Source: Bradyrhizobium betae
Lineage (GTDB): Bacteria > Pseudomonadota > Alphaproteobacteria > Rhizobiales > Xanthobacteraceae
DNA: 64,000 nucleotides
Direction: 5' to 3'
Assembly (NCBI RefSeq): GCF_008932115.1
Contig: NZ_CP044543.1
Coordinates: 3,912,501 to 3,976,500, forward strand
Of the stretch, positions 18,734 to 28,754 are shown in pieces (the stretch's first letter is position 1; the number at the start of each line of letters is the position of its first letter). Below the pieces are notes generated by a model that saw only the letters and a list, made by a program, of their open reading frames with translations, did not search any database and had not been told where the DNA came from. The position numbers and the translations under genes were made by a program.

Positions 18734-19435
18734 TCAGGCTTCCTTGAAGCGGTAGCCGACGCCGTACAGCGTCTCGATCATCTCGAACTCGTTGTCGACC
18801 ACCTTGAACTTCTTGCGCAGCCGCTTGATGTGGCTGTCGATGGTGCGGTCGTCGACATAGACTTGGTCGTCATAGGCGGCGTCCATCAGCGCGTTGCGGC
18901 TCTTGACCACGCCGGGCCGGGTCGCCAGCGCCTGGAGGATCAGGAATTCGGTGACGGTCAGCGTCACCGGCTCGTTCTTCCAGGTGCAGGTATGGCGTTC
19001 CGGATCCATCCGCAGCAGGCCGCGGTCGAGCGCCTTGGCGTCGTTCTCCTTCGGAGCGACGGTCGGGTCCTTCGGCGCCGAGCGGCGCAGCACGGCCTTG
19101 ACGCGCTCGACCAGCAGACGCTGCGAGAACGGTTTGCGGATGAAGTCGTCGGCGCCCATCTTGAGGCCGAACAGCTCGTCGATCTCTTCGTCCTTGGAGG
19201 TCAGGAAGATCACCGGCAGGTCGGACTTCTGCCTGAGACGACGCAGCGTCTCCATGCCGTCCATGCGCGGCATCTTGATGTCGAGGATGGCGAGATCGGG
19301 TTGAGTGGTACGGAAACCGTCAAGCGCGGAGGCGCCGTCCGTGTAGGTCATGATGCGGTAGCCTTCGGCCTCCAGCGCGATCGAGACGGATGTGAGAATG
19401 TTGCGGTCGTCGTCGACCAAAGCGATTGTGGGCAT
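18734..19435 (-). CDS. chvI: response regulator ChvI (OmpR/PhoB family)
   Basis: The 233-residue regulator has a receiver domain with DDD (residues 8-10), phosphoacceptor Asp52 in [13 protein letters not shown], and Thr and Lys in FLTSKDEE and IRKPF. A winged-helix DNA-binding domain ends [17 protein letters not shown] and [10 protein letters not shown]. It closely resembles ChvI, partner of ChvG downstream on the same strand. In rhizobia ChvI controls exopolysaccharide, acid tolerance and central carbon genes. pckA lies about 4 kb away on the other strand, a neighbour seen in other Rhizobiales. The regulator starts at ATG 19435 and is divergent from the HugZ-like gene. Confidence 0.96.
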   Translation of the reverse strand: MPTIALVDDDRNILTSVSIALEAEGYRIMTYTDGASALDGFRTTQPDLAILDIKMPRMDGMETLRRLRQKSDLPVIFLTSKDEEIDELFGLKMGADDFIRKPFSQRLLVERVKAVLRRSAPKDPTVAPKENDAKALDRGLLRMDPERHTCTWKNEPVTLTVTEFLILQALATRPGVVKSRNALMDAAYDDQVYVDDRTIDSHIKRLRKKFKVVDNEFEMIETLYGVGYRFKEA

Positions 19436-19675
19436 GAGCCTCTGCTTTCTGCTTTCCGTTTGGGTCGTGGCTTAAACGGCGAGCAATCCACTGATGCGCC
19501 GCATACATGGGTGCCGAATTTGGCGTTCGAACCTTGTCACCGAGCAATGCAAGCTGGGCTGAAGTGTGACCAAGTTCCACGAAACACGGCAGATTCGCCG
19601 CATGTCGACCCATAACCGGGCCCTCGTTTACCCGAAAAAAGGCCCTCCTTGCAACCACCCGAGCCGAGAAAGCCA

Positions 19676-20410
19676 ATGCAACCGACCTCCGATTTCGACC
19701 CCGGAAAGCTCGCCAGATCGCTGCTCAGGCGGTCGCGCCAAGGTGCGCTGGCAACCCTGATGGCGGGCTCCGGCGATCCCTATTGTTCCTTGGTCAATCT
19801 GGCCAGCCACCCGGACGGCTCCCCGATCCTGCTGATCTCGGGATTGGCGGTCCACACCAGGAACATCCTCGCAGACAGCCGGGTCTCGCTCATGCTGGAC
19901 GAGCGTGCGGCCGGCGATCCCCTCGAAGGCGCCCGGATCATGCTGTCCGGCCGGGCCGAACCGGCCGCAGCCGATAAGGAACTCCTCCAGCGGCGGTATC
20001 TCAATGCTCATCCTTCGGCTGAAGCCTTTGTATCGTTTAAGGATTTCTCCTTCTTCCGGATCCGGCCCACGGGCACCCATCTGGTCGCCGGCTTTGGCCG
20101 CATCGTCGACCTCAGGCCGGAGCAGTTCCTCACCGACCTCACCGCCGCCGAGGACCTGCTGGCGGCGGAGGAGGGCGCCGTCGAGCACATGAACGCCGAC
20201 CACCGCGATGCCATGGGCCTCTATGCCACGAAGCTTCTTGGCGCGCCCGAGGGCGACTGGCGCTGCACCGGCTGCGACCCTGACGGTCTCGACATGCAGG
20301 ACGGCCAGACCGCGCTGCGGCTGGACTTCCCGGAGCGCGTGACCAATGGCACGGCGCTACGAAAAATGCTGGTGCACCTCGTTGGCGAGGCACGCAAGAC
20401 GGTGGACTGA
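19676..20410 (+). CDS. HugZ-like heme/FMN-binding split-barrel protein
   Basis: The 244-residue protein has an N-terminal pyridoxamine-5-phosphate oxidase-like split barrel (RQGALATLMAGSGDPYCSLV, GSPILLISGLAVHTRN, FSFFRIRPTGTHLVAGFGRI) and a C-terminal DUF2470-type domain starting with VEHMNADHRDAM. This two-domain layout is that of HugZ-family proteins, some of which degrade or bind heme, though many members are uncharacterised. I infer an FMN- or heme-related role only. The ATG at 19676 follows GAG-type sites; a TTG at 19649 is an alternative. It is divergent from chvI and followed by the CHAT protein after 85 bases. Confidence 0.85.
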   Translation: MQPTSDFDPGKLARSLLRRSRQGALATLMAGSGDPYCSLVNLASHPDGSPILLISGLAVHTRNILADSRVSLMLDERAAGDPLEGARIMLSGRAEPAAADKELLQRRYLNAHPSAEAFVSFKDFSFFRIRPTGTHLVAGFGRIVDLRPEQFLTDLTAAEDLLAAEEGAVEHMNADHRDAMGLYATKLLGAPEGDWRCTGCDPDGLDMQDGQTALRLDFPERVTNGTALRKMLVHLVGEARKTVD

Positions 20411-20495
20411 AGCGCAACCCATTGAACGCTGCCGGCGATCGCTGCGACCCAAGACCGTAACCGCAATGGTCTCAAGGCGCGCAGCGAGAGGGTTC

Positions 20496-23090
20496 ATGAC
20501 ACGTCGTCGTTTGACGCTGGTCGCGGGTTTGGCGCTCGCGATCACTGCATCGCTGGTCACGCCCGGTTTTGGCCAGAAGGGCAATCTCGCATCGGACAGC
20601 GCAAGGATCAACACGCTGAGAAGCGCCGGCAAATATTCGGAAGCTCTGCCGCTGGCGCAGGCCATGGTGGCGTCTCTCGAGAAGACCACCAACAATCGCG
20701 ACCTCGCAGGCGCGCTCAACAATCTCGCGCAAATCCATGCCGACCAGGGCTACGACGACCAGGCCGAGCCGATCTACAAGCGCGCCATCGCGCTGATGGA
20801 AAAAGGGACGGGTCTCGACAGCGTCGAGATCGCACCGGTCCTGAACAACCTTGCTGCACTTTATCAGCGGCAGAGCCGGCTCACCGAGGCTGAGCCGCTG
20901 TTCAAGCGCGCGCTCGCTGTTCGCGAGAAGGCGCTGTCGCGCGAGCATCCCGATGTCGGCCAGTCGCTCAACAATCTCGGCACGCTCTATGTGAAGCAGC
21001 AGCACTATGCGGACGCGGAGCCCTTGTTTCAGCGAGCGCTTGCGATCTACCAGAAGGTCGGTGGCCCCGAGCATCCGGCCGTCGCGACCCTCCTGAACAA
21101 TCTCGGTCAACTCTATCGCGATCTCAACCGCGACGCGGAGGCCGAAGCACCGATCAGGCGCTCGCTCGCGATCCGCGAAAAGGTGCTGGGGCCGGATCAT
21201 CCCGACGTCGCCCGCTCGCTGAACAATCTCGCCGGCCTCTACGAGCACCAGCAGCGCTATGCCGATGCCGAGCCGCTCTATCGCCGCGCGCTTGCTATCC
21301 GCGAGCGGGCGCTCGGACCCGATCACCCCGATGTCGCAACCTCGACCAGCAACCTTGCTTATTTCCTCTACGCGTCAGGCCGGAACGCGGACGCGCTGCC
21401 TCTCGCGGAAAGAACCCTCCGCAATGACCGCGCACAGCTGCGTGTCGTGCTGCCGGTCCTGTTCGCCGCGCGGCAGCAACATCTGCTGCCCGACGACAAG
21501 GCGCTGGACGGCGCGCTCGCCGCGATCCAGCGCGGCACGCAATCCTCTGCCGCATCGGCCGTGAACAAGCTGGCCGTGCGCCTTGCTGCCGGCAGCGACC
21601 GGCTTGCCGAGCTGGTGCGCCGGGATCAGGACCTCGCGGCCGAGTCCGAGGCGCTCGACAAGGCGATCATCGTCGCGGTGTCGAAGCAGTCGGCCCAGCG
21701 CGATGTCCCGGCCGAGCAGCGCAGCCGTGCGCGGATCGCGACGATTGCGAACGAGCGTGCGGGCTTGCAGAAGACGTTCACCGTCGAGTTCCCGGACTAC
21801 GCCTCGCTTTCCAATCCCCTGCCACTGGCCGTGAAGGACATCCAGCCGCTGCTGTCGGCCGACGAGGCGATGGTGCTCTTTTCCGTGGTCGACAAGCAGA
21901 GTCATGTCATCGCGATCACGCGCGAGGGTGTCGAGTGGAAGGAGATTCCGCTCGGCGCGGACGCGCTGGCGCAGAAGGTCACTGCGTTCCGCCGGGGACT
22001 CGATGTCGGCAAGGCGCGCGATGCGTCCGGCAAATCCGGATTGTTCGATCTTGCGCTCGCCAACGAGCTCTATGTCGCACTGCTCGGTCCGGTCGAGGCG
22101 CTGACGAAGGACAAGCGCAATTTGCTGGTGGTGCCGTCGGCCGCGCTGACCGCCTTGCCGTTTCACCTGCTCGTCACGGAGAAGCCGCAGGCTGCGATCC
22201 CGGATACGCTCGATGGCTATCGCGGCGCCGCCTGGCTGCTGCGGCGTCAGGCCGTGTCGGTGCTGCCGTCGGTGGTCAGCCTGAAATCGCTGCGTGCCTT
22301 CGCGCGGAGGGACCAGGGCGTGAAGCCGATGACCGGCTTTGGCGATCCCGTGTTCAATCCGGCGCTGGAGGGGCCGGCCGATCGCCGCGCAGCGAATGGA
22401 AAGGTTGCCGCGCGCAGCATCGTGACATCAGCCTATACCGACTTCTGGCGCGGTGCCGGCGTCGATCGCGCGCGGCTTGCGCAGGCGCTGCCGCAATTGC
22501 CGGATACCGCGGACGAGTTGAACGCGGTGGCCAAGGATGTCGGCGCGGCCGCGGCCGACATCCATCTCGGCCGCGATGCCAGCGAGACGACATTGAAGCG
22601 TGCAGCGCTTGCTCAATACAGCATCATCTACTTTGCCACCCACGGCCTCGTTGCTGGCGACATCAAGGGATTGGGCGAGCCTTCGCTGGCTCTCTCCATT
22701 CCCGAGCAGCCCACGGAGCTGGATGACGGCCTGCTCACGGCGAGCGAAGTCGCCCAGCTCAAGCTCAATGCGGATTGGGTTGTGCTGTCGGCCTGCAACA
22801 CCATTGCCGGCGACATGCCCGGCGCTGAAGCCCTGTCGGGACTGGCGCGCTCGTTCTTCTACGCCGGCGCTCGCGCGCTGCTGGTCTCGCATTGGGCTGT
22901 GGACTCGGAAGCTGCCACACGCTTGACCACCTCGACTTTCGAGCTGCTCAAAAACGAACCAGAAATCGGCCGTGCCGAAGCCTTGCGCCGCGCGATGTTG
23001 GCGTATGTTGATGACACCTCGTCGCCGCGCAATGCTTACCCCGCGATGTGGGGACCGTTCGCACTGATCGGCGAAGGCGAGGTACGATAG
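20496..23090 (+). CDS. exported TPR-CHAT protein (caspase-like protease candidate)
   Basis: The protein has 864 residues. A signal peptide (TLVAGLALAITASLVTPGFG) is followed by about seven tetratricopeptide repeats of the NLAxLYxxQxRYADAEPLYxRALAIRE type (residues ~50-300), a helical linker, and a C-terminal CHAT domain. The CHAT dyad is present: His716 in YFATHGL and Cys767 in LSACNT, followed by GLARSFFYAGARALLVSHW. CHAT domains are caspase/separase-fold proteases, and this copy keeps both catalytic residues. The start at 20496 has GAGAGGG upstream and begins the signal peptide; an earlier ATG at 20466 is possible. Export would place the protease outside the cytoplasm. The substrate is unknown, and no gasdermin, Cas or other effector gene is adjacent. 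Confidence 0.9.
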   Translation: MTRRRLTLVAGLALAITASLVTPGFGQKGNLASDSARINTLRSAGKYSEALPLAQAMVASLEKTTNNRDLAGALNNLAQIHADQGYDDQAEPIYKRAIALMEKGTGLDSVEIAPVLNNLAALYQRQSRLTEAEPLFKRALAVREKALSREHPDVGQSLNNLGTLYVKQQHYADAEPLFQRALAIYQKVGGPEHPAVATLLNNLGQLYRDLNRDAEAEAPIRRSLAIREKVLGPDHPDVARSLNNLAGLYEHQQRYADAEPLYRRALAIRERALGPDHPDVATSTSNLAYFLYASGRNADALPLAERTLRNDRAQLRVVLPVLFAARQQHLLPDDKALDGALAAIQRGTQSSAASAVNKLAVRLAAGSDRLAELVRRDQDLAAESEALDKAIIVAVSKQSAQRDVPAEQRSRARIATIANERAGLQKTFTVEFPDYASLSNPLPLAVKDIQPLLSADEAMVLFSVVDKQSHVIAITREGVEWKEIPLGADALAQKVTAFRRGLDVGKARDASGKSGLFDLALANELYVALLGPVEALTKDKRNLLVVPSAALTALPFHLLVTEKPQAAIPDTLDGYRGAAWLLRRQAVSVLPSVVSLKSLRAFARRDQGVKPMTGFGDPVFNPALEGPADRRAANGKVAARSIVTSAYTDFWRGAGVDRARLAQALPQLPDTADELNAVAKDVGAAAADIHLGRDASETTLKRAALAQYSIIYFATHGLVAGDIKGLGEPSLALSIPEQPTELDDGLLTASEVAQLKLNADWVVLSACNTIAGDMPGAEALSGLARSFFYAGARALLVSHWAVDSEAATRLTTSTFELLKNEPEIGRAEALRRAMLAYVDDTSSPRNAYPAMWGPFALIGEGEVR

Positions 23091-23371
23091 CCCGGACGTG
23101 GATTGTGCGTCGCAATAATCTCGGGAAACGCCGAAACACGCATTTGGTTGCGCGATCATCCGTGATTTTTGGTGCAACTGCTCAGGGCTGACATGCGCGA
23201 CGTTTGGCGCGGTCCTTGAATAAACCAAATCCTGCGGGATCAGCTTGGCAACGTCAGCGTTCACCGATATTAGGTCGTCCAACCGAGGCCGGACGGCCTG
23301 TAATTCACGGTGACCGCGATGGCGCCAAAGCCAGGTCGCGCTATGTGTCGCGGGTTCTAGGAGGATTTTTC

Positions 23372-24988
23372 GTGCAAGAGACGGGCGTGCGCAACGGTGC
23401 CTTCGGCGCCGACAAATTCGGCTTAAAGAATCTCAAGCAGGTTCACTGGAACCTAGGCGCACCGCAGCTCTATCAGTACTCGCTCGCCGCTGGCGAGGCG
23501 GTGCTGTCGGCTGACGGCGCGCTCTGCGCCGACACCGGCGAGTTCACCGGCCGCAGTCCGAAGGACAAGTTCACGGTGCGCGACGCCACCACCGACAAGA
23601 AGATGTGGTGGGCCGGCAACCAGTCGATCACCGCCGAGCAGTTCGAGACGCTCTACCAGGATTTCCTCAAGCACGCCGAAGGCAAGAAGCTGTTCGCGCA
23701 GGACCTCTATGGCGGCGCCGATCCGGCTTACCGGATCAAGACCCGCGTCTTCACCGAGCTCGCCTGGCACTCGCTGTTCATCCGCACGCTGCTGATCCGC
23801 CCCGAGGCGATCGAGCTGTCGACCTTCACGCCTGAGCTCACCATCATCGACATGCCGAGCTTCCGCGCCGATCCGAAGCGCCATGGCTGCAAGTCGGAAA
23901 ACGTCGTCGCGATCGACTTCGCCCGCAAGATCGTGCTGATCGGCGGTTCCTATTATGCCGGCGAGATGAAGAAGTCGGTCTTCACCACGCTGAACTACTA
24001 TCTGCCGGAGCGCGGCGTGATGCCGATGCACTGCTCGGCCAATGTCGGCGCCAAGGGCGACGCTGCGATCTTCTTCGGCCTCTCCGGCACCGGCAAGACC
24101 ACGCTGTCGGCCGATCCCAACCGCACCCTGATCGGGGACGACGAGCATGGCTGGGGCCCGAACGGCGTCTTCAATTTCGAAGGCGGCTGCTACGCCAAGT
24201 GCATCAAGCTGTCGAAGGAAGCCGAGCCCGAGATTTTCGCGGCGTCGACGCGCTTCGGCGCGGTGCTCGAGAACTGCGTGCTCGACGAAGACACCCGCGT
24301 CGTGGATTTCGACGACGGCTCCAAGACCGAGAACACGCGTTCGGCGTACCCGCTCGACTTCATCCCGAACGCCTCGCGCACCGGCCGCGCGCCGCAGCCG
24401 AAGAACGTGGTGATGCTCGCCGCCGATGCCTTCGGCGTGCTGCCGCCGATCGCCAAGCTCACGCCGGCGCAGGCGATGTATCACTTCCTCTCCGGCTACA
24501 CCGCCAAGGTCGCCGGCACCGAGCGCGGTCTCGGCAACGAGCCGCAGCCGGAATTCTCCACCTGCTTCGGCTCGCCCTTCCTGCCGCTCGATCCCAGCGT
24601 CTACGGCAACATGCTGCGCGACCTCATCGCCCAGCACAATGTCGACTGCTGGCTGGTCAACACCGGCTGGACCGGCGGCAAGTACGGCACTGGCTCGCGC
24701 ATGCCGATCAAGGTGACGCGCGCGCTGCTCACCGCCGCGCTCGACGGTAGCTTGCGCAACGTCGAATTCCGCACCGACAAATATTTCGGCTTCGCGGTCC
24801 CGACCGCGCTGCCGGGCGTGCCGAGCGAGATCCTCAACCCGGTCAACACCTGGAAGGACAAGGACGAGTTCGACAAGACCGCCCGCGCCCTGGTAGGCAT
24901 GTTCCAGAAGAACTTCGCCAAGTTCGAAGCCCAGGTGGATGCCGAAGTGCGCGCAGCCGCGCCGGACGTGAAGCTCGCGGCGGAGTGA
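23372..24988 (+). CDS. pckA: phosphoenolpyruvate carboxykinase (ATP)
   Basis: PckA converts oxaloacetate and ATP to phosphoenolpyruvate, ADP and CO2, the first committed step of gluconeogenesis in rhizobia growing on dicarboxylates. The 538-residue product has the P-loop [16 protein letters not shown] (Gly236-Lys242), kinase-2 LIGDDEHGW, and [13 protein letters not shown] near the N terminus. The start is a GTG at 23372 with GAGGA six bases upstream; the frame is open to 23204, but that part has no family similarity. Enzyme length is normal. It is a single-gene unit followed by a strong terminator. Its proximity to chvI is typical of the order, here with two genes between. Confidence 0.97.
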   Translation: MQETGVRNGAFGADKFGLKNLKQVHWNLGAPQLYQYSLAAGEAVLSADGALCADTGEFTGRSPKDKFTVRDATTDKKMWWAGNQSITAEQFETLYQDFLKHAEGKKLFAQDLYGGADPAYRIKTRVFTELAWHSLFIRTLLIRPEAIELSTFTPELTIIDMPSFRADPKRHGCKSENVVAIDFARKIVLIGGSYYAGEMKKSVFTTLNYYLPERGVMPMHCSANVGAKGDAAIFFGLSGTGKTTLSADPNRTLIGDDEHGWGPNGVFNFEGGCYAKCIKLSKEAEPEIFAASTRFGAVLENCVLDEDTRVVDFDDGSKTENTRSAYPLDFIPNASRTGRAPQPKNVVMLAADAFGVLPPIAKLTPAQAMYHFLSGYTAKVAGTERGLGNEPQPEFSTCFGSPFLPLDPSVYGNMLRDLIAQHNVDCWLVNTGWTGGKYGTGSRMPIKVTRALLTAALDGSLRNVEFRTDKYFGFAVPTALPGVPSEILNPVNTWKDKDEFDKTARALVGMFQKNFAKFEAQVDAEVRAAAPDVKLAAE

Positions 24989-25012
24989 TTTCTCTCGCCT
25001 TTGTTTGAATGC

Positions 25013-25041
25013 AAAAGGGCGGCCGAGAGGCCGTCCTTTTT
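25013..25041 (+). terminator. intrinsic terminator of pckA
   Basis: A 12-bp stem with one mismatch runs AAAAGGGCGGCC, tetraloop GAGA, GGCCGTCCTTTT, and continues into a T run. It is placed 25 bases after the pckA stop. Confidence 0.9.
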
Positions 25042-25075
25042 GTTTGTGCGCGCAGGCGCGAACCACACACGCGAT

Positions 25076-25213
25076 GTCGTCCCCGCGTACGCGGGGACCC
25101 ATAATCCCGGGGAGAAGTCGTAGCGCGAGCTGGCAACTCAAAGCCTTCGCCAAACACCATCCTGTGGTTATGGGTCCCGGATCTGCGCTCCGCTGCGCTT
25201 GTCCGGGACGACG
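25076..25213. repeat. palindromic repeat with GTCGTCCC ends
   Basis: The element begins GTCGTCCCCGCGTACGCGGG, contains ACCCATAA and its complement TTATGGGT in mirrored positions, and ends TCCGGGACGACG. The outer and middle segments pair to give a long branched hairpin. It lies between the convergent pckA and thioesterase genes. Confidence 0.7.
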
Positions 25214-25220
25214 AATGTGG

Positions 25221-26036
25221 CTACGCCTTGAAATACGCGATCTGCGTGGTCGTCGCGAGCAGCCTTCCGTTCGGCGACCACAGCTCGGCGTTCTGGTCGG
25301 CGTAGCTCTTGTGCATGATCTTCGAATCGGCCGTCGCGAGCACGCGGGTGATGTCCTCGGCGGCGAGCTCTTCGCTGTCGGTGTGGAAATACGTCGTCAG
25401 CGACACCGTGCCGAACGGCACCAGTTCGCGCCGGGCGTGGAAGATGCGGCCGAAGAAGGCGTCCGACATCGACATCAACGACAGCATGTCGAGCTTGCGC
25501 GGAGTGCGGTCGCTGATCCAGATCTTCGAATAGGTGCTGGCAAGTTCGGCCTGCGGCGGGCCGATCCGCATCTCGCCCTCGACGAAGCGGAATTCATACT
25601 GGTTGGCCCACGACGCCGAGATCTTCGGGAACGGCAGCGTCTGTTCGAACGGCTTTGCTTCAGGATATTGCGCCACCCTGTGCTCCCACGACGGTCGGCG
25701 CTCGGCGAACACGGCGGTGGCGAGCGTTGCGATCTCACCGCCGCCCTGCGACAGTTCGACGCTCCAGTGCTGGCTGGAGCGGTTGGCCTTCACCAGCCGG
25801 ATGTCGAGATCGAATGGGCCCTTGGCGATCGGCGCGCAGTAATTGACGGTCAGCGCCAGCGGTTCGCCGGCGCGTTGCGGATGCTCGATCAGTGCACGCA
25901 GGATCGTCGCGGCCGTGATGCCGCCGAACGGGCCGACAAAGGCCCAGTAATCGTCGCTGGTGTGCCCCTGCCAGCTGCTGTCACCAGCGGTGATGCGGGT
26001 GGCGTCGTCGAAGGGGTGCGGGAGCTTGGCGTGCAT
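25221..26036 (-). CDS. acyl-CoA thioesterase, double hotdog fold
   Basis: The 271-residue protein fits the tandem-hotdog thioesterase family (TesB-like / 4HBT_3). It has an N-terminal hotdog with WAFVGPFGGITAATILRAL and VNYCAPIAKGPFDLDIRLVK, and a second hotdog with DAFFGRIFHARRELVPFGTVSLTTYFH. It would hydrolyse an acyl-CoA thioester; the chain or substrate is unknown. The ATG at 26036 follows GAGGAA closely; the longer frame to 26135 runs into the palindromic repeat and was rejected. It is a single-gene unit. Confidence 0.85.
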   Translation of the reverse strand: MHAKLPHPFDDATRITAGDSSWQGHTSDDYWAFVGPFGGITAATILRALIEHPQRAGEPLALTVNYCAPIAKGPFDLDIRLVKANRSSQHWSVELSQGGGEIATLATAVFAERRPSWEHRVAQYPEAKPFEQTLPFPKISASWANQYEFRFVEGEMRIGPPQAELASTYSKIWISDRTPRKLDMLSLMSMSDAFFGRIFHARRELVPFGTVSLTTYFHTDSEELAAEDITRVLATADSKIMHKSYADQNAELWSPNGRLLATTTQIAYFKA

Positions 26037-26060
26037 TGTATTCCTCGATGCCGACCTTTC

Positions 26061-26140
26061 CGTCATTGCGAGCGCAGCGAAGCAATCCAGACTAGCTCCG
26101 TGGAAAGATTCTGGATTGCTTCGCTGCGCTCGCAATGACG
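26061..26140. repeat. 80-bp palindromic element with perfect 30-bp arms
   Basis: The left arm (26061-26090) begins CGTCATTGCGAGCGCAGCGA, and the right arm (26111-26140) is its exact reverse complement over 30 bases, with a 20-base centre. This REP/BIME-like type is common in Bradyrhizobium. It stands upstream of the thioesterase and downstream of glgP, both leftward. Confidence 0.9.
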
Positions 26141-26228
26141 GGTGGCGGAGATGACGAGGATCATATCATCATCCTCTCCGCGAGATGCAATAACCTCGCG
26201 GGTAACGCCGATTTCACGCCGCGGAAAA

Positions 26229-28754
26229 TCAGCCCGCGACGTCGCGCAGATTCGGCAGCAGCGGCGTGGTCGGGTTCACCGGCACGGTCCAGATCTCTTC
26301 GGCGTATTCGCGGATGGTGCGGTCCGACGAGAACCACGCCATGCGCGCGACGTTGAGGATGGAGGCGCGCGTCCAGGCCGGCGCCACCTGCCAGCGGGCG
26401 TCGACGCTGCGCTGCGCTTCGTAATAAGAATCGAAGTCCGCGCTGACCATGTAATGGTCGAGATAACGCAGCGCATGCGCGATGGATTCGAAGCGGCCGG
26501 GATCGCCCGGCGAGAACTCGCCGGCACCGATCGCATTGATGGCGCGCTGGAGCTTCGGCGATTTGCGGATCACGTCGGAGGCATCCAGCCCCTGCTTGCG
26601 CCGGATCATGACGTCGCCGGCCTCCATGCCGAAGATCGCGATGTTCTCGGCGCCGACATGGTCGCGAATCTCGATGTTGGCGCCGTCGAGCGTACCGATG
26701 GTGAGGGCGCCGTTCAGTGACAGCTTCATGTTGCCGGTGCCCGAGGCTTCCATGCCGGCGGTCGAGATCTGCTCGGACAAATCGGCCGCGGGAATGATCA
26801 CTTCCGCGAGGCTCACATTGTAATCGGGCAGGAAGACGACCTTGAGCTTGCCGCCGATCGCAGGGTCGTTGTTGACCACCTCAGCGACGTCGTTGATCAG
26901 CTTGATGATCAGCTTGGCGTAGCGATAGCTCGCCGCCGCCTTGCCCGCGAAGATCTTGACCCGCGGCACCCAATTGCCGTCGGGATCGTCCTTGATCGCC
27001 TGGTACAGCGCGACCGTCTCGATGATGTTCAGGAGCTGGCGCTTGTATTCGTGGATGCGCTTGATCTGCACGTCGAACAGCGCGCTCGGGTCGACCTTGA
27101 TGCCGAGCCGTTCGCCGATCAGGCGCGCGAGCGCCGTCTTGTTGTGCAGCTTGACGCTGCGGAACTTCTTCTGGAATTCGACGTCGCTGGCGCGCGCCTC
27201 GATCAGGCTGAGCTGGGTGGGATCGTCGAGCACGGCGTCGCCGCAGGTCTCGCGCAACAGATCGGTCAGCTTCGGGTTTGCCAGCATCAGCCAGCGGCGG
27301 AAGGTGATGCCGTTGGTCTTGTTGGTGATGCGGCCGGGATAGAGATGGTTGAGATCGTGGAACACGGTCTCGCGCATCAGGTCCGAATGCATCGCCGAGA
27401 CGCCGTTGATGCGGTGCGAGCCGACAAAGGCGAGCTGGCCCATGCGCACGCGGCGCCCGCTCTTCTCGTCGATCAGCGAAACCGAGGCCCGGAAATCGAT
27501 GTCGCCGGGCGCGCGCGCCTCGGCGAGCGCGAGATGCTGCACGTTGATGCGATAGATGATTTCCAGGTGCCGCGGCAGCAGCCGCTCGAACAGCTCGACC
27601 GGCCAGGTCTCCAGCGCCTCGGGCAGCAGCGTGTGGTTGGTGTAGGAGAGGGTGGCGACCGTGATCTTCCAGGCTTCGTCCCAGCGGAAATTGTGGAGGT
27701 CGACGAGGATGCGCATCAATTCGGTGACGGCAAGGCTGGGATGGGTGTCGTTGAGCTGCACCGCGACCTTGGACGACAGGCTGCGCAGCTGGCCGTCGGA
27801 CGACAGATGCCGCTTGATGAGATCCTGCAGCGAGGCCGAGACGAAGAAATATTCCTGGCGCAGGCGCAGCTCGCGCCCGGCGGGGCTCTCGTCGTTCGGA
27901 TAGAGGAATTTGCAGATCGCCTCGGCGCGCGACTGCTCGGCGCTGGCGCTGACATAGTCGCCCTTGTTGAAGGCATCGAGCTTCAACGGATCGGGCGAGC
28001 GCGCCGACCACAGGCGGAGCGCATTGACGTGCTGACCGCGCCAGCCGACGATCGGCGTGTCATAGGCGATCGCCTGCACCGTCTCGCCCGGATGCCAGAT
28101 CGCGCGGTCGCGGCCCTTGTCGTCGACATGCTCGACGCCGCCGCCGAAATTGATGTCGTAGATGACCTCCGGCCGCTGCAATTCCCAGGGATTGCCGAAG
28201 CCGAGCCATTCATCCGGATATTCCTGCTGCCAGCCCTGATTGATGATCTGGCGGAACAGGCCGTAATCGTAGCGTATGCCGTAGCCGATCGCGGGGATCG
28301 ACAGCGTGGCCATGCTTTCCATGAAGCAGGCGGCGAGCCGCCCGAGGCCGCCATTGCCGAGCGCGGCATCAGGTTCGCATTTGCGGAGCTCAGGGAGCGA
28401 GACGCCGAGATCGCCGAGCGCGACCTCGAAGATCTTGAGCAGCCCCATGTTGTTGAGCGCGTCGGTGAAGAGGCGGCCGATCAGGAATTCGAGCGAGAGA
28501 TAATAGACGCGCTTGCGCCCGGCGTCGTAGCTATGCTTCTCGACCGTGAGCCAGCGATGCACGATGCGGTCGCGCAGCGCGAGCGCCGCGGCTTGGTACC
28601 AGTCGTGCTTGGTTGCCATGCCCGCGTCCTTGCCGATGGCAAGGCGCAGCTTCGCCAGGATCGTGCCCTTGATCTCAGCCAGTGCGAGTTCGTCGATGGG
28701 CTGGCCGGGAGCTGGGAAATTTGGCTGGAACGATTGATCTTGCAAGGCCGTCAC
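26229..28754 (-). CDS. glgP: glycogen/alpha-glucan phosphorylase
   Basis: GlgP releases glucose-1-phosphate from alpha-1,4-glucans using pyridoxal phosphate. The 841-residue product has normal length, with YLSLEFLIGRLFTDALNNMG near the N terminus, DALLNDTHPS-type VQLNDTHPSLAVTELMR, NKTNGITFRRWL, and the PLP site EASGTGNMKLSLNGALTIGT with Lys677. The start is a GTG at 28754; AGGAA lies almost directly against it, so the true start may differ slightly. No other glycogen gene lies within the window, so the usual glgPBCAX operon is not present here. Confidence 0.96.
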   Translation of the reverse strand: MTALQDQSFQPNFPAPGQPIDELALAEIKGTILAKLRLAIGKDAGMATKHDWYQAAALALRDRIVHRWLTVEKHSYDAGRKRVYYLSLEFLIGRLFTDALNNMGLLKIFEVALGDLGVSLPELRKCEPDAALGNGGLGRLAACFMESMATLSIPAIGYGIRYDYGLFRQIINQGWQQEYPDEWLGFGNPWELQRPEVIYDINFGGGVEHVDDKGRDRAIWHPGETVQAIAYDTPIVGWRGQHVNALRLWSARSPDPLKLDAFNKGDYVSASAEQSRAEAICKFLYPNDESPAGRELRLRQEYFFVSASLQDLIKRHLSSDGQLRSLSSKVAVQLNDTHPSLAVTELMRILVDLHNFRWDEAWKITVATLSYTNHTLLPEALETWPVELFERLLPRHLEIIYRINVQHLALAEARAPGDIDFRASVSLIDEKSGRRVRMGQLAFVGSHRINGVSAMHSDLMRETVFHDLNHLYPGRITNKTNGITFRRWLMLANPKLTDLLRETCGDAVLDDPTQLSLIEARASDVEFQKKFRSVKLHNKTALARLIGERLGIKVDPSALFDVQIKRIHEYKRQLLNIIETVALYQAIKDDPDGNWVPRVKIFAGKAAASYRYAKLIIKLINDVAEVVNNDPAIGGKLKVVFLPDYNVSLAEVIIPAADLSEQISTAGMEASGTGNMKLSLNGALTIGTLDGANIEIRDHVGAENIAIFGMEAGDVMIRRKQGLDASDVIRKSPKLQRAINAIGAGEFSPGDPGRFESIAHALRYLDHYMVSADFDSYYEAQRSVDARWQVAPAWTRASILNVARMAWFSSDRTIREYAEEIWTVPVNPTTPLLPNLRDVAG

